The position numbers and the translations under genes are program-made. A stretch of 64,000 nucleotides of DNA. Origin: Sporosalibacterium faouarense. GTDB lineage: Bacteria; Bacillota; Clostridia; Tissierellales; VENL01. Positions 1 through 8,924 of this stretch are shown one piece after another. The stretch is from NCBI RefSeq assembly GCF_016765695.1, contig NZ_JAETGO010000084.1, forward strand, positions 1-64,000, in the 5' to 3' direction. The notes under the pieces were generated by a model. That model saw only the letters and a list, made by a program, of their open reading frames with translations. It did no database searches and was not told the DNA's origin. Positions within the stretch are counted from its first letter, which is position 1. Each line of letters opens with the position of its first letter.

Positions 1-90
1 CCCACTTCTATAAGTGGGAGAGAAGATTTCTCTTCAGGTGGAGTAGAGTCTCCATCTGAAGCCCCAATGTTCTGCTTTAGCAGAACGAGT
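1..90 (+). mobile_element. Cluster of three hairpins; possible right end of an IS200/IS605 (TnpB) element
   Basis: Three inverted repeats follow one another: CCCACTT/AAGTGGG at 1-18, a 12-bp stem at about 34-60 (CTTCAGGTGGAG against CTCCATCTGAAG), and GTTCTGC/GCAGAAC at 69-86. They run straight into GAGTTCAC at 87-94, where the stop codon of the chemoreceptor gene lies. From memory, right ends of clostridial IS200/IS605/IS1341 elements carry such serial hairpins (the omega/reRNA scaffold of TnpB) and often finish in a G-TTCAC-like terminus. The transposase or TnpB gene would lie left of the window, so this is inferred. An alternative is a complex terminator of an upstream plus-strand gene. 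Confidence 0.4.
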
Positions 91-2127
91 TCACTCTATT
101 TTAAATTTCTCTATATCATTCTCTAATCCCTTAGCTAATGACCTAGAAGTATTTGCTAGTGAAGTAATTTCTTCTATTGATGCTAATTGTTCCTCTGAAG
201 TGGCAGACACTTCTTCAGCACCAGCTGAATTTTCTTCAGTTATTGCTGAAATATTTTGAATTGAAGCCAATATATTATCCTTGCTTTCATCAATGTCTTT
301 ACTTACCTCACCAATTTTCTGTGTTCTTGATAATAATTCCTTAAGTTTACTCTCTATCAACTCAAATATCTTACCTGTACTATTAATTGATTCATTCTGA
401 CTTAGAGATATTTTATTCACATCATCCATTGTACTAACGGCATTTATAGATTTTGTCTTTATATCTCCTAAGATTTGTTGAATATCTATTATAGCTTCCT
501 TTGTATTTTCAGCTAATTGCCTTATTTCATCTGCCACTACCGCGAAGCCTCTCCCTGCTTCACCAGCTCTAGCTGCCTCAATGCTTGCATTAAGAGCAAG
601 TAAATTGGTTTGCTCAGAAATTTGTGTTATTAAACCAATAATTGATCCAACATTTTCAGTAGACTTATTGACATCTTCTACAATAGTGTACACTTCATTA
701 TTCTTATTTTTACTAGTTTCTGTTTTATCATATAGCTCTGAAATAATACTATTTCCTTGATCTCCTAATTCGTTCATTTCGTCTGTTAATTTAACTATTT
801 CATTTATAACACCATTTGATATGTTTATTTTTTTCCCAAGTCCTTCTGTACTGGATGCAACAGATTCCGTATCTTTTGCTTGCTCCGATGCACTTGTAGC
901 CATTTGTTCAATTGATAAAGAAATATTGTTCATAGACTCATTGGATTCTTCAGTTATTCTAGCCAAATCATTAGAAGAATTCACTATAGTATTAGCGCTT
1001 TGCTTTATGTTTTTGATTAAAACTTTTAATTGTTCTTGCATTTGCTGAATAGATTTTGCAATATTTCCTATCTCATCATTATAAATTAATATTTTTTCTG
1101 AAACCGGTTTAGTGAAATCTCCTTCAGCAATTTTTTGAATGTGATCCGATGCTACCTTTAAAGGTTTCATTGATACAGTTATTATTATATAAAGTATTAA
1201 AGCTACCAAAATTAAAATTATTACTAATAGCTTTATTGTAGAGTTCATCATATCTTGTTTTGCACTGGTTAAAGACTCCAAAGATAGACCTACACAAATT
1301 GATCCTATATGCTCTCCATCTTCATAGTAGGGAATCTGAACCTCTTGAGCGTAAAAGTCTTTTTCTTCATCATACCATTGCTCAGAGTATTCTTGTCCAT
1401 TTATCGCAGCAGATATAGTTGCTTGATTATCAAAGGTTTCACCAACATAATCATTATAACCAGCGATTCCTGTTCCAGTTTTATCTAATTGAAGGGCATA
1501 CATAACGTTTTGATTTTCTTCCATTACCTGATCAAGTAGGACCTCGATATTAAGTTCTTTATTAATTTGACTAATTTTTTCTAATGACATTCCTGCTTGA
1601 ACATAGTATCCATTTCCTAAGCTGATTCCACCAAATTTATATATTTTACCATCTAATGGGTTTTCCCTAGGTTCCTCTAAGTAACTATTTGATTCTCCAT
1701 TAAATACAGGGTCCATTTTATGTCCAATAGGATATTTCCACCCTATATTAGCGGGAACATTGGAATACTTTATAATTCTGTCCTCTCCTATTATACTTAT
1801 TTCTGATATACTTAAGTCGTTAACTATCTCTTCCATTTTATTATTTGTTATTTTTTCTATATCTAGGTATTTAATCATTGAAGCAGCAGCAATTATCTTT
1901 TCATCTACTATATCTTCAGCAATGCCCTCAATGGTATAATTATTTTGCACTTGCCTTTCTATTTGCCTTGCTAATTGCATTCCACTTTTAACTATTTCTG
2001 ACTCAAGTCTAGCATTAGCTGTTCTTAATAACAAAATGGAAGAAATTGAAATTGCCATAGTTAAAACGACTACAACTATAATAATTATCCTCCATTTAAA
2101 TGACATTTTCCCTATAAATTTATTCAT
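91..2127 (-). CDS. Methyl-accepting chemotaxis protein with extracellular Cache-type sensor
   Basis: Transmembrane chemoreceptor of 678 residues that would pass ligand state to CheA/CheW. The first membrane segment is at about residues 12-34, followed by an extracellular domain of roughly 250 residues (Cache-like, with a [10 protein letters not shown] stretch typical of the fold), a second membrane segment at about 297-317, a HAMP domain, and a long methylated coiled coil with the invariant hairpin tip [19 protein letters not shown]. The start is ATG behind AAAGGAGG with normal spacing. The stop TGA at 91-93 lies in the sequence bordering the hairpin cluster at 1-90. It is a single gene with no che genes beside it, and the ligand cannot be read from the sequence. 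A palindrome lies about 115 bp upstream. Confidence 0.95.
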   Translation of the reverse strand: MNKFIGKMSFKWRIIIIVVVVLTMAISISSILLLRTANARLESEIVKSGMQLARQIERQVQNNYTIEGIAEDIVDEKIIAAASMIKYLDIEKITNNKMEEIVNDLSISEISIIGEDRIIKYSNVPANIGWKYPIGHKMDPVFNGESNSYLEEPRENPLDGKIYKFGGISLGNGYYVQAGMSLEKISQINKELNIEVLLDQVMEENQNVMYALQLDKTGTGIAGYNDYVGETFDNQATISAAINGQEYSEQWYDEEKDFYAQEVQIPYYEDGEHIGSICVGLSLESLTSAKQDMMNSTIKLLVIILILVALILYIIITVSMKPLKVASDHIQKIAEGDFTKPVSEKILIYNDEIGNIAKSIQQMQEQLKVLIKNIKQSANTIVNSSNDLARITEESNESMNNISLSIEQMATSASEQAKDTESVASSTEGLGKKINISNGVINEIVKLTDEMNELGDQGNSIISELYDKTETSKNKNNEVYTIVEDVNKSTENVGSIIGLITQISEQTNLLALNASIEAARAGEAGRGFAVVADEIRQLAENTKEAIIDIQQILGDIKTKSINAVSTMDDVNKISLSQNESINSTGKIFELIESKLKELLSRTQKIGEVSKDIDESKDNILASIQNISAITEENSAGAEEVSATSEEQLASIEEITSLANTSRSLAKGLENDIEKFKIE

Positions 2128-2242
2128 ATACTACCTCCTTTTTACTTTTATTAATTAAAATCTAGATAACTAATCCTTATTTCACTTCTTAGTCTAGCCA
2201 CCTCCAAGTCACAATTCATTTCTATCTAGATATCATTAGTAA

Positions 2243-2267
2243 ATCATGATTATATTATAATCATGAT
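2243..2267. promoter_or_regulatory. 25-bp perfect palindrome upstream of chemoreceptor gene, operator-like
   Basis: The arms ATCATGATTATA and TATAATCATGAT flank one central base and match perfectly. The palindrome contains a TATAAT on the minus strand that fits a -10 element for the chemoreceptor gene, so a bound repressor would cover the promoter. It does not fit a consensus I know well; the AT-rich arms are only loosely Fur-like. Confidence 0.5.
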
Positions 2268-2343
2268 AATTTAAATTTCGACAATTTTCCTTTTTCCCCT
2301 TTGTCTAGTTTTGTCGAATGGCAAAAATATTATCATTATTTAT

Positions 2344-2391
2344 CAAAAAAATAAAAGTCATTGGACATTATTACAGTGTCAAATGACTTTT
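2344..2391 (-). terminator. Rho-independent terminator of the mrp operon
   Basis: A 15-bp stem with one mismatch (AAAAGTCATTTGACA arm) encloses a short loop and is followed on the minus strand by ATTTTTTTG. It lies just downstream of mrpD. Confidence 0.85.
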
Positions 2392-2452
2392 AAAGAACTC
2401 TTATATTCATTTTTATGTGCTTTTACATAATCATTATATTCAGATTTCCAAC

Positions 2453-4045
2453 TTAAAAATAGCTCCAAATAATCATTATAAATATAAAAGATATTAGCAT
2501 AAAATTGGTAGTTTCAAATGAAATATTTAAATGTCTTAACCTTTTTATTATTTTATAATCCTTCTCAATAATCCATTTATATATTAAGTACCCTAATCCA
2601 ATTGATATAATATAGTTTAAAAGACTTGATATGCTAACTACTTTTACAGTCGAAAAGTCATCTCCAAATAATATATTTGTAAATGGTAAATAAAAATTAC
2701 CCAAAATTATGCATATTATAGCTAAGGTAACCATAGCTATTCCAGTATTATAACTTTTAATCTTCTGTACTTTAAACGACCCGAAAAACATCTGGGACAT
2801 TTTAATGAATGAAGTTCCTGTTCCCAAATTAATAATATATAATATTATAGTTTTAATTCCATTGTCTTTCAATCCATACTTTATAATTGTTTTACTAACA
2901 AGCCCATTAAATAGAGGTGCACCAGTAATAGACAACATCCCAATAATCATAAGACAGGATATAAATGGCATATTCTTGAATACTCCTCTTATCTCAGTAA
3001 TTTTCCTCGTACCATATACATTTATTATGTATCCCGCTCCCATGAATAACAAGGATTTAAAAATTGCATGATTAAATATATGCATTACTCCACCAACATA
3101 GGATTTGCCAGTCATACTACTTAATCCCATTAGTATAATACCAATCTGAGATATTGTATGAAATGCTAAAATTTGTTTTATATCTTTTTGACTAAGAGCA
3201 AAGAGAACACCTGAAATTGCTGTAATACATCCTATTATAAAAAATATTTCTTTTAGGGAATCAATATTAAAGACTTGATTAAATCTAATAAATGCATATA
3301 CTCCGCCCTTAACTAGTAACCCTGAAAGTAAAGCAGATATGGATGCTGGTGCAGCACCATGGGCTTTTGGCAACCAATTGTACACAGGGAAAAATGCAGA
3401 TTTAACTCCTACTGCTGCAATTATTAAGATATATGAAAGGTTTACAACTGAGTTTTCTCCCATTAAACTAATCTTTTCCGATATAATATCTAAATTTAAG
3501 CTTCCAGTAACAGTATATATAAAAATTAGGCCTAATAGGAAAAATACCATTCCTATACTGTTAAATAGCAGATAGTATAAACCAGCTCTTACTGAGTAAC
3601 CATCTTTTTTATATATTATAAGTATAGTTGATAAAATAGTCGTTATTTCAATAAAAATAAACATGTTGAACATATCATTAGTTTGTATCAGTCCTAAAAA
3701 TGCTCCCTCAAGAAATAATAGAAAAAATAGAAATTTAAAATCAGATTTCCTTTTTTCCCAGCAATATACTAATATCAGCCACCACATAAGTATAGTAAGA
3801 AAAATAAAAGAAATAGATAATCGGTCATTCCTAAGAGATATTGAGATAGTCTTCTCCCATCCCCCTAATACTAATATTTGCTTTTCTATAAATCCATCAC
3901 ATAACATATAATATCTAATTGATAAGAAGGTAATAACTCCTTGAGCCAAAAATACTAAATAATTAAATACCTTTTTATTTACTACATAAACAAACATTGC
4001 AGTAATAATTGGAATGAAAATAATATATATAGGTATTAAATTCAT
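2453..4045 (-). CDS. mrpD: Na+/H+ antiporter subunit MrpD (ND2/4/5-type proton pump subunit)
   Basis: Polytopic membrane subunit of 530 residues that forms an ion channel of the Mrp complex. Family landmarks are present: Glu133 in FIFIEITT (fifth helix glutamate), Lys215 in GVKSAFFP, and the LPKAHGAAP motif with Lys227 and His229, followed by SALLSGLLVKGG. I chose the ATG at 4045, which begins one base after the mrpC stop and has GAGGGAAGG five bases upstream, over a TTG six codons earlier. It is the last gene of the operon. It is homologous to MbhH of membrane-bound hydrogenases, but no hydrogenase genes follow, so an antiporter is the best reading. Confidence 0.93.
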   Translation of the reverse strand: MNLIPIYIIFIPIITAMFVYVVNKKVFNYLVFLAQGVITFLSIRYYMLCDGFIEKQILVLGGWEKTISISLRNDRLSISFIFLTILMWWLILVYCWEKRKSDFKFLFFLLFLEGAFLGLIQTNDMFNMFIFIEITTILSTILIIYKKDGYSVRAGLYYLLFNSIGMVFFLLGLIFIYTVTGSLNLDIISEKISLMGENSVVNLSYILIIAAVGVKSAFFPVYNWLPKAHGAAPASISALLSGLLVKGGVYAFIRFNQVFNIDSLKEIFFIIGCITAISGVLFALSQKDIKQILAFHTISQIGIILMGLSSMTGKSYVGGVMHIFNHAIFKSLLFMGAGYIINVYGTRKITEIRGVFKNMPFISCLMIIGMLSITGAPLFNGLVSKTIIKYGLKDNGIKTIILYIINLGTGTSFIKMSQMFFGSFKVQKIKSYNTGIAMVTLAIICIILGNFYLPFTNILFGDDFSTVKVVSISSLLNYIISIGLGYLIYKWIIEKDYKIIKRLRHLNISFETTNFMLISFIFIMIIWSYF

Positions 4046-4046
4046 A

Positions 4047-4391
4047 TTAACCTTCCCTCTCAATCAATTCTTTCCAATTTAAAGTACCATAATAGTGGAA
4101 TATTTTTATACTAAGCATAAGAGCCAAAGCTGTTATAGCAGCTCCAATTACTATAGTTGTTATCATAAGGGCCTGTGGTAAAGGATCAACCATGTTTTCA
4201 GTTCCCTGTGACATTTCAGATATTATTGGAATGTTTGTGGAATCAATACTGCCAAAATTTAAAAATAACATTATTATTGAAGCTTGAATAATATTAAAGA
4301 ATATTATAGATTTTATAATATTTTTACTAGTACATACTCCATAGATTCCTATTGACAGTAATATAAACCCTAGTATAAAACTTACACGCAT
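4047..4391 (-). CDS. mrpC: Na+/H+ antiporter subunit MrpC (NuoK-like)
   Basis: Small three-helix membrane protein of 114 residues, homologous to NuoK and MbhG. The second helix region carries IIQASIIMLFLNFG, and the motif DPLPQALMITTIVIGAAITALAL is diagnostic of the NuoK/MrpC family. Its ATG overlaps the mrpB stop (TAATG), with GAGGAGGGG as ribosome binding site, so the two are translationally coupled. MrpC and MrpD work as a unit in the Mrp complex. Confidence 0.93.
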   Translation of the reverse strand: MRVSFILGFILLSIGIYGVCTSKNIIKSIIFFNIIQASIIMLFLNFGSIDSTNIPIISEMSQGTENMVDPLPQALMITTIVIGAAITALALMLSIKIFHYYGTLNWKELIEREG

Positions 4392-4795
4392 TATTTCCCC
4401 TCCTCTATAAAAGTCGAAAAAATTAATATAAGACCTGTTGAAACCTTAATTCCAATAAATAAATTTAAAATTATTAAAAAAAGAGATTTGAAACTATTAC
4501 TCTTTTCAATAGATATAAAGCTAGTAAAAATTTCTCCCTTTGTAAATAGACTTATTGAGGCTATTATAAGAATTACCATAAATACATATTTTTCCAATTT
4601 AATCAATAAGTTTAGATCCCTAATTTTCTCAGGATATATAAAATAGCTGATTAGAATAGCAGTTGCTAGTATTGCACCGCCCTGAAATCCACCTCCAGGT
4701 GTCAAATGACCGTTAATTATAATATAGAAACCATATAAAAGGATAAAAGGAAATAATAATCTACTTATACAAATTAATATATCTGAAGTTTTCAA
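4391..4795 (-). CDS. mrpB: Na+/H+ antiporter subunit MrpB
   Basis: Membrane protein of 134 residues with the MnhB-domain signature GHLTPGGGFQGGAILA at about residues 29-44 and four predicted helices. The start is TTG behind AGGAAGTGAT. In membrane-bound hydrogenases the counterpart is MbhF. It is separated from the upstream small subunit by about 25 bp and overlaps mrpC by one base. Confidence 0.92.
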   Translation of the reverse strand: MKTSDILICISRLLFPFILLYGFYIIINGHLTPGGGFQGGAILATAILISYFIYPEKIRDLNLLIKLEKYVFMVILIIASISLFTKGEIFTSFISIEKSNSFKSLFLIILNLFIGIKVSTGLILIFSTFIEEGK

Positions 4796-4820
4796 TTCAT
4801 CACTTCCTTTCTTTGTCTAC

Positions 4821-5087
4821 TTAAAGAACTTCATCATCTTTCTTTGACATATAAATAATTCCTGAAACAGAAATAATTAAAATACTTGCTTCAAATATTG
4901 AATCAAATAATCTATAGTCCAAATAAATACCAGTAACTATATTTTTGGAACCAGTATCATTGTATGTATTAGTTAAATAATAATCCTTACTGTCAGAATC
5001 AATATTCTCAACAGATTTTAGGGCTACATTTGAAAATATAAATATTATAGCTATTAACATAACTATTAATATAACTTTCTTAATCAT
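4821..5087 (-). CDS. MbhE-like small subunit (C-terminal part of MrpA)
   Basis: An 88-residue protein with a helix at each end. The stretch NIVTGIYLDYRLFDSIFEASILI matches the conserved end of MrpA (consensus near N-V-T-A-I-L-x-D-x-R-x-x-D-T-x-G-E), which is a separate gene (mbhE) in membrane-bound hydrogenase and MBH-type Mrp operons. The ATG at 5087 has GGGTG six bases upstream and overlaps the end of the DUF4040 gene; a GTG three codons earlier is less likely. Function is inferred from position and motif. Confidence 0.8.
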   Translation of the reverse strand: MIKKVILIVMLIAIIFIFSNVALKSVENIDSDSKDYYLTNTYNDTGSKNIVTGIYLDYRLFDSIFEASILIISVSGIIYMSKKDDEVL

Positions 5088-5628
5088 CCATTTCACCCTC
5101 TTCTATTTTGATAACTTCAATATCATCTTCATTTTTAGTCAATTGTTCTAATTTATTCATAAGTATACTAGTTTTCTTTCCTTTTAATATGTATTTACCG
5201 CTTTCTTTGCTTTTCTCTACTACTAAGTCTATATTCCTACTACGGAAAATTCCTTGTAACTCATCATACTTTCCATGATTAATAATTAATTTCAGATTAT
5301 AGTGTTTAGTAAAATTGTCCAATATCTCATATCCTTTGCCCTTAAAAAGTTCCCTATTGTCTAAAAAACCATCTTTTTTATTAACATGACTCACTACTAA
5401 AAATTGTCTTTGCTTAGAAATTGCGATTATATATATTAATGGAATGATAGCGCTCCCTATAGCAGCCTCAGCCAAGGCTAAGTCAGGAGACTTTAAAAAG
5501 TAATAGAGACTTGCAGAAACTAAGGAAAACGCAGAAAAGAAGAAGATTACTTTAAGATTATCTTTACTTTTCATAATACTAATAGATAAGAATATCAATA
5601 ATATTTGAAGTAAATGAGTTATTTTCAT
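5080..5628 (-). CDS. DUF4040/MbhD-like subunit (split MrpA C-terminus) with extra soluble domain
   Basis: A 182-residue protein. Residues 1-72 hold three membrane helices with SPDLALAEAAIGSAIIPLIYI, the DUF4040/MbhD signature, which in canonical MrpA is the segment behind the ND5-like domain. Residues 75-182 are soluble and charged (GYEILDNFTKHYNLKLIINHGKYDELQGIF...), an addition I do not recognise. The ATG overlaps the mrpG stop (ATGA), with AAGGATGAG as Shine-Dalgarno. The ND5-like N-terminal part of MrpA is not encoded in the operon. Confidence 0.85.
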   Translation of the reverse strand: MKITHLLQILLIFLSISIMKSKDNLKVIFFFSAFSLVSASLYYFLKSPDLALAEAAIGSAIIPLIYIIAISKQRQFLVVSHVNKKDGFLDNRELFKGKGYEILDNFTKHYNLKLIINHGKYDELQGIFRSRNIDLVVEKSKESGKYILKGKKTSILMNKLEQLTKNEDDIEVIKIEEGEMDD

Positions 5629-5918
5629 TTTTTTATCTCATCCTTTATATTTATTCCATTTAAATAGGCAGACCTAGCAATAATATGATTATTAACTGGA
5701 TTTGTTATCATAATAAAAATCATTATTAATAAAAGTCTTAAAGATAAAAGACTAATACCAGATTTTATAATCATAGCTATTATTATGGTTAATGCAGCTA
5801 CAGTATCTATTTTGCTACTAGTTAGTAATCTTGCATACATATTTTTAAATCTAAATATACCAATCATTCCAAACACAATATATACCCAAGATAATATTAA
5901 TATGCCCTTGTATATCAC
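5625..5918 (-). CDS. mrpG: Na+/H+ antiporter subunit MrpG
   Basis: A 97-residue, three-helix membrane protein with the MnhG pattern GIFRFKNMYARLLTSSKIDTVAALTII, then ITNPVNNHIIARSAY. The start is GTG, overlapping the mrpF stop (GTGA), with GGAGGGAG upstream. It overlaps the next gene by four bases. Homologous to MbhC. Confidence 0.92.
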   Translation of the reverse strand: MIYKGILILSWVYIVFGMIGIFRFKNMYARLLTSSKIDTVAALTIIIAMIIKSGISLLSLRLLLIMIFIMITNPVNNHIIARSAYLNGINIKDEIKK

Positions 5919-6175
5919 TTAAGTCTCCCTCCTCTTAAAATAAATCTAGATAACAGGGTAATACCAATAAATCCTATTATTCCATAGGATATAGCAATAT
6001 CTAATAAAAGAATGTTATCCTTATATACACCATAAATAGCCAATAAGAGGATTGTCTTCGCAGAAATAAGATTTAAAGCCAATAACCTGTCCCAAACTGT
6101 TGGTCCCATAGCCATTCTTATTATTGCTATGAACATACCTATAACTAGCAGAATCATTGTTATAAGTAAAAACAT
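5915..6175 (-). CDS. mrpF: Na+/H+ antiporter subunit MrpF
   Basis: An 86-residue, three-helix membrane protein with the MnhF motif RMAMGPTVWDRLLALNLISAKTILLL and the conserved Asp in LLDIAISYGIIGFIG. ATG start behind AGAGGGTG. Homologous to MbhB; coupled to mrpG by a four-base overlap. Confidence 0.93.
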   Translation of the reverse strand: MFLLITMILLVIGMFIAIIRMAMGPTVWDRLLALNLISAKTILLLAIYGVYKDNILLLDIAISYGIIGFIGITLLSRFILRGGRLK

Positions 6176-6192
6176 TTTTTCTCACCCTCTCT

Positions 6193-6669
6193 CTAGAAAA
6201 TTTCTTCGTACTTTTCTTTAATCTCTTTATTTAAATCAGTACCTTTTTTGGTTGGATCATCTATGGATAGTACCATTAACTTATTCTTATCTGTGTCAAC
6301 TGTTAAGGTACCTGGAGTCAACGTTATTGCATTGGATATCATAGTAATAATTAAAGGATTTTTTGTATTTAAATTAATTTCAATAAATATAGGTTCACAA
6401 TCCTTCTTTATAATTCGTACAATATAAGAAAATGAAGATTTATATATCTCAATCATCAACCTAAAGAAAAACTTTATTACATTTAATAGCATTGGAGTAT
6501 CAATCTTAAATTTAGATTTATCATATAGTATCCATTTAGTCATAGCAGAAACTATTGAACTTATTCCTAATCCTATTATCAGATTGGTTAATTGAAAATC
6601 TAGTGTTAATACTATCCAAAAGAAATATAATAGTACAAAAAGTTTATAGTTTTCTTTTATTAACTTCAT
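6193..6669 (-). CDS. mrpE: Na+/H+ antiporter subunit MrpE
   Basis: A 158-residue protein with N-terminal helices (FVLLYFFWIVLTLDFQLTNLIIGLGIS) and the MnhE core MISNAITLTPGTLTVDTD at about residues 110-127. ATG start with GGGAGGATAAA. It heads the antiporter genes in the MBH-like order E-F-G-A'-A''-B-C-D, equivalent to mbhA-H. One gene of unknown function precedes it. Confidence 0.93.
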   Translation of the reverse strand: MKLIKENYKLFVLLYFFWIVLTLDFQLTNLIIGLGISSIVSAMTKWILYDKSKFKIDTPMLLNVIKFFFRLMIEIYKSSFSYIVRIIKKDCEPIFIEINLNTKNPLIITMISNAITLTPGTLTVDTDKNKLMVLSIDDPTKKGTDLNKEIKEKYEEIF

Positions 6670-6697
6670 TTTATCCTCCCAAACTATTTTTTCATAT

Positions 6698-7039
6698 TTA
6701 ATTTTTCTTCCTAACGAGAGTAATCATAACTAATTTTGAGTTTGAATAATCAATATTTGAATCATTAACCATTTTCCCAATTAGATATAATTCATCTTTC
6801 GTATTTTCATCACCAAGGAGTTTCCAATATAAGCTTTCTACTTCCTCAGATCTGTTTGCCATAATCTTATTTTTCAGATCACTTAGTACTTTGCTATCGG
6901 CAATATTAGAACACACATAAATTCTACTATCTTCATCACTCTCTTTTAGATTTATCTGTATTGAAGTGGCTTTATTATGTAGTAAAAATGTCACAAGTTC
7001 ATTAACTATTGCAATTATTCTCTGTTTTTCACTTTGCAT
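6698..7039 (-). CDS. Conserved-looking protein of unknown function at head of mrp operon
   Basis: A 113-residue cytoplasmic protein without signal or membrane segment. I placed the start at the ATG at 7039 (AAGGGTGAT just upstream) rather than 20 codons earlier. The segment RIIAIVNELVTFLLHNKATSIQINLKESDEDSRIYV recalls the N-box helix and first strand of GHKL ATPases (histidine kinase-like), but no G-box follows, so it would be a remnant or a different fold. It lies 28 bp upstream of mrpE and is probably cotranscribed, so a regulatory or assembly role for the antiporter is conceivable. Function unknown. Confidence 0.7.
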   Translation of the reverse strand: MQSEKQRIIAIVNELVTFLLHNKATSIQINLKESDEDSRIYVCSNIADSKVLSDLKNKIMANRSEEVESLYWKLLGDENTKDELYLIGKMVNDSNIDYSNSKLVMITLVRKKN

Positions 7040-7363
7040 TTCATCACCCTTTCTAATTTTTACAATTTCTCGAGTAATTATTTGCATTAAAAACATCAAC
7101 CTGATTCTTTAATTTTGAAGAATAATTGTAAAAATGGTCAAGGAACTCTATAAACACTAGTAATTCCTTGACCCTTATGCACATATTAAGTTATTCCTTT
7201 ATGATTATATCTTTAAATTTAGACTTTTAAAATTCTTTCTATAAGAAAAATAACTAATAAAGTTTAATAATACTTATGAAATTTTACTTGATTTCATGAT
7301 TAAATTACAAAAAAATATTTTCTATTTAATTTATTTTTACCCTAAATGTACTAAATTTATCAC
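7040..7363. other. Intergenic region between mrp operon and putP
   Basis: This 324-bp AT-rich gap has no credible gene. It carries the putP terminator (7127-7173) and a weak inverted repeat (ATGAAAT/ATTTCAT near 7276-7300). The promoter of the mrp operon should lie here, but I see no convincing -35/-10 pair. Confidence 0.5.
7127..7173 (-). terminator. Terminator downstream of putP
   Basis: The stem GGTCAAGGAA/TTCCTTGACC encloses a 15-base loop, followed on the minus strand by ATTTTTAC. Confidence 0.7.
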
Positions 7364-8845
7364 TTATATTTCACTACTTCTAACTTTTTCAAACTCATTT
7401 AATATCTCTTCAGAAGGTTTCTTGCCTAGGAGACTAACACCCACTATTACTATACTGGCTAAAATAAATCCAGGGGCAATTTCATAAATATCAAATATCC
7501 CACCTGTCAGTTGCTTCCAAATGACTACAGTTAAACCACCAGTTATCATGCCTGCAATTGCACTTAACCTAGTCATACGCTTCCAAAATAAGGAGAATAT
7601 AACCACAGGTCCAAAGGCTGCACCAAACCCTCCCCATGCGTAAGAAACTAACTCCAATACAGATTCCTCAGCATTCAATGCTAGTATATATGCTACTATT
7701 GCTACACCTATAACTGCCATCCTACTAACCCAAACTAATTGTTTCTCTGATGCATTTCTTTTGAAAAATACTCTATAAAAATCTTCTGTTAAAGCAGATG
7801 CTGATACTAAAAGTTGAGAATCAGCGGTACTCATAATTGCTGCTAGTATGGCTGCTAACATTATGCCAGCTATTATAGCTGGAAAAATAGTGCTTACCAT
7901 TGCCATGAAAACATATTCTGGATCTACTAAATCAATATCTAAAAACACACGTCCAGTTATACCAACTAGTATAGCCATACTTAGGCTTATTACAACCCAT
8001 ATCATAGCTATATTTCTCGCCTTTTTTATCATTGAGGAAGATTTTATTGCCATAAAACGAGCTAAGATATGAGGTTGTCCAAAATATCCAAAAAACCATG
8101 CAAACAGTGAAAAAATTGAAATAAAAGTTAATTGGTTACCATCTGTCCCAGTAAAAGGATTCAATAATTCAACATTTATACTTCTCAAGCTATCTAATGT
8201 CGATCCCAATCCACCTACATTGGTTATGGCCACTGCAGGAACTATGATTATTGTGATAAACATTAGTAATCCCTGAAAGAAATCTGTCCAACTTACTGCC
8301 ATGAATCCACCAAAGAATGTATATGCTATTATTACTAATGCTCCTAAGGTTAATGCAACAGTATAATTCATCCCAAATACAACATTGAATAATTTTCCTC
8401 CTGCAACTAAACCTGATGAAGTATAAAATAGGAAAAATAAAATTATAAAAAAAGCAGATACCGTTCTTAATATCTTTGATTTATCCCTAAATCTGTTCTC
8501 AAAGTATACTGATAAAGTAATGGAATCTCCTGAAATCTGGGTGTATTTTCGCAGTCTTTTAGCTATAAATTTCCAATTCAGATAAGTACCTAAGCCTAGT
8601 CCTATTGCTATCCATATGGATTCCATTCCAGAAGCATAGGCATAACCAGGTAACCCAAGTAATAACCACCCACTCATATCTGAAGCCTGTGCACTCATAG
8701 CTGTAACCCAACTATTTAATCCTCTTCCTCCTAGAATATAGTCTGGTAAATTATCATTCCGTTTATAAAAGAATACACCTATAAGTAGCATAAATAATAA
8801 ATAAACTATAAACACAATTAAAACTTCAATACTAAAAGATATCAT
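7364..8845 (-). CDS. putP: Sodium/solute symporter, PutP (proline) type
   Basis: A 493-residue SSS-family transporter with about 12-13 helices. PutP-like stretches include the first-helix region MSAQASDMSGWLLLGLPGYAYASG (PutP: S-A-x-x-S-D-M-S-G-W-L-L), GGFMAVSWTDFFQGLLM and ADSQLLVSASALTEDFYR, covering the Na+ and substrate sites. The ATG at 8845 has AAAGGAGGACAG upstream; the reading frame extends nine codons further, but without a ribosome site. It is a single-gene unit with a good promoter at 8925-8954. Proline is the likeliest substrate, which suits an amino-acid-fermenting anaerobe (Stickland metabolism), but relatives with other substrates exist. Confidence 0.9.
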   Translation of the reverse strand: MISFSIEVLIVFIVYLLFMLLIGVFFYKRNDNLPDYILGGRGLNSWVTAMSAQASDMSGWLLLGLPGYAYASGMESIWIAIGLGLGTYLNWKFIAKRLRKYTQISGDSITLSVYFENRFRDKSKILRTVSAFFIILFFLFYTSSGLVAGGKLFNVVFGMNYTVALTLGALVIIAYTFFGGFMAVSWTDFFQGLLMFITIIIVPAVAITNVGGLGSTLDSLRSINVELLNPFTGTDGNQLTFISIFSLFAWFFGYFGQPHILARFMAIKSSSMIKKARNIAMIWVVISLSMAILVGITGRVFLDIDLVDPEYVFMAMVSTIFPAIIAGIMLAAILAAIMSTADSQLLVSASALTEDFYRVFFKRNASEKQLVWVSRMAVIGVAIVAYILALNAEESVLELVSYAWGGFGAAFGPVVIFSLFWKRMTRLSAIAGMITGGLTVVIWKQLTGGIFDIYEIAPGFILASIVIVGVSLLGKKPSEEILNEFEKVRSSEI

Positions 8846-8924
8846 TGCTGTCCTCCTTTCAAATAGAAACAATAATGTTATTACGTTTTTGTAATTAATT
8901 GTTTACTTTTTTGTAATTTTATTT

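Larger units (their letters stand above)
2128..2452. other. Intergenic region between chemoreceptor and mrp operon
   Basis: This 325-bp gap has no credible ORF. It holds the terminator of the mrp operon (2344-2391), a 25-bp palindrome (2243-2267), and the Shine-Dalgarno of the chemoreceptor gene. On the minus strand TTGTCG with a TATAAT 19 bases further on (inside the palindrome) could be the chemoreceptor promoter, but the spacing is not ideal. Confidence 0.6.
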
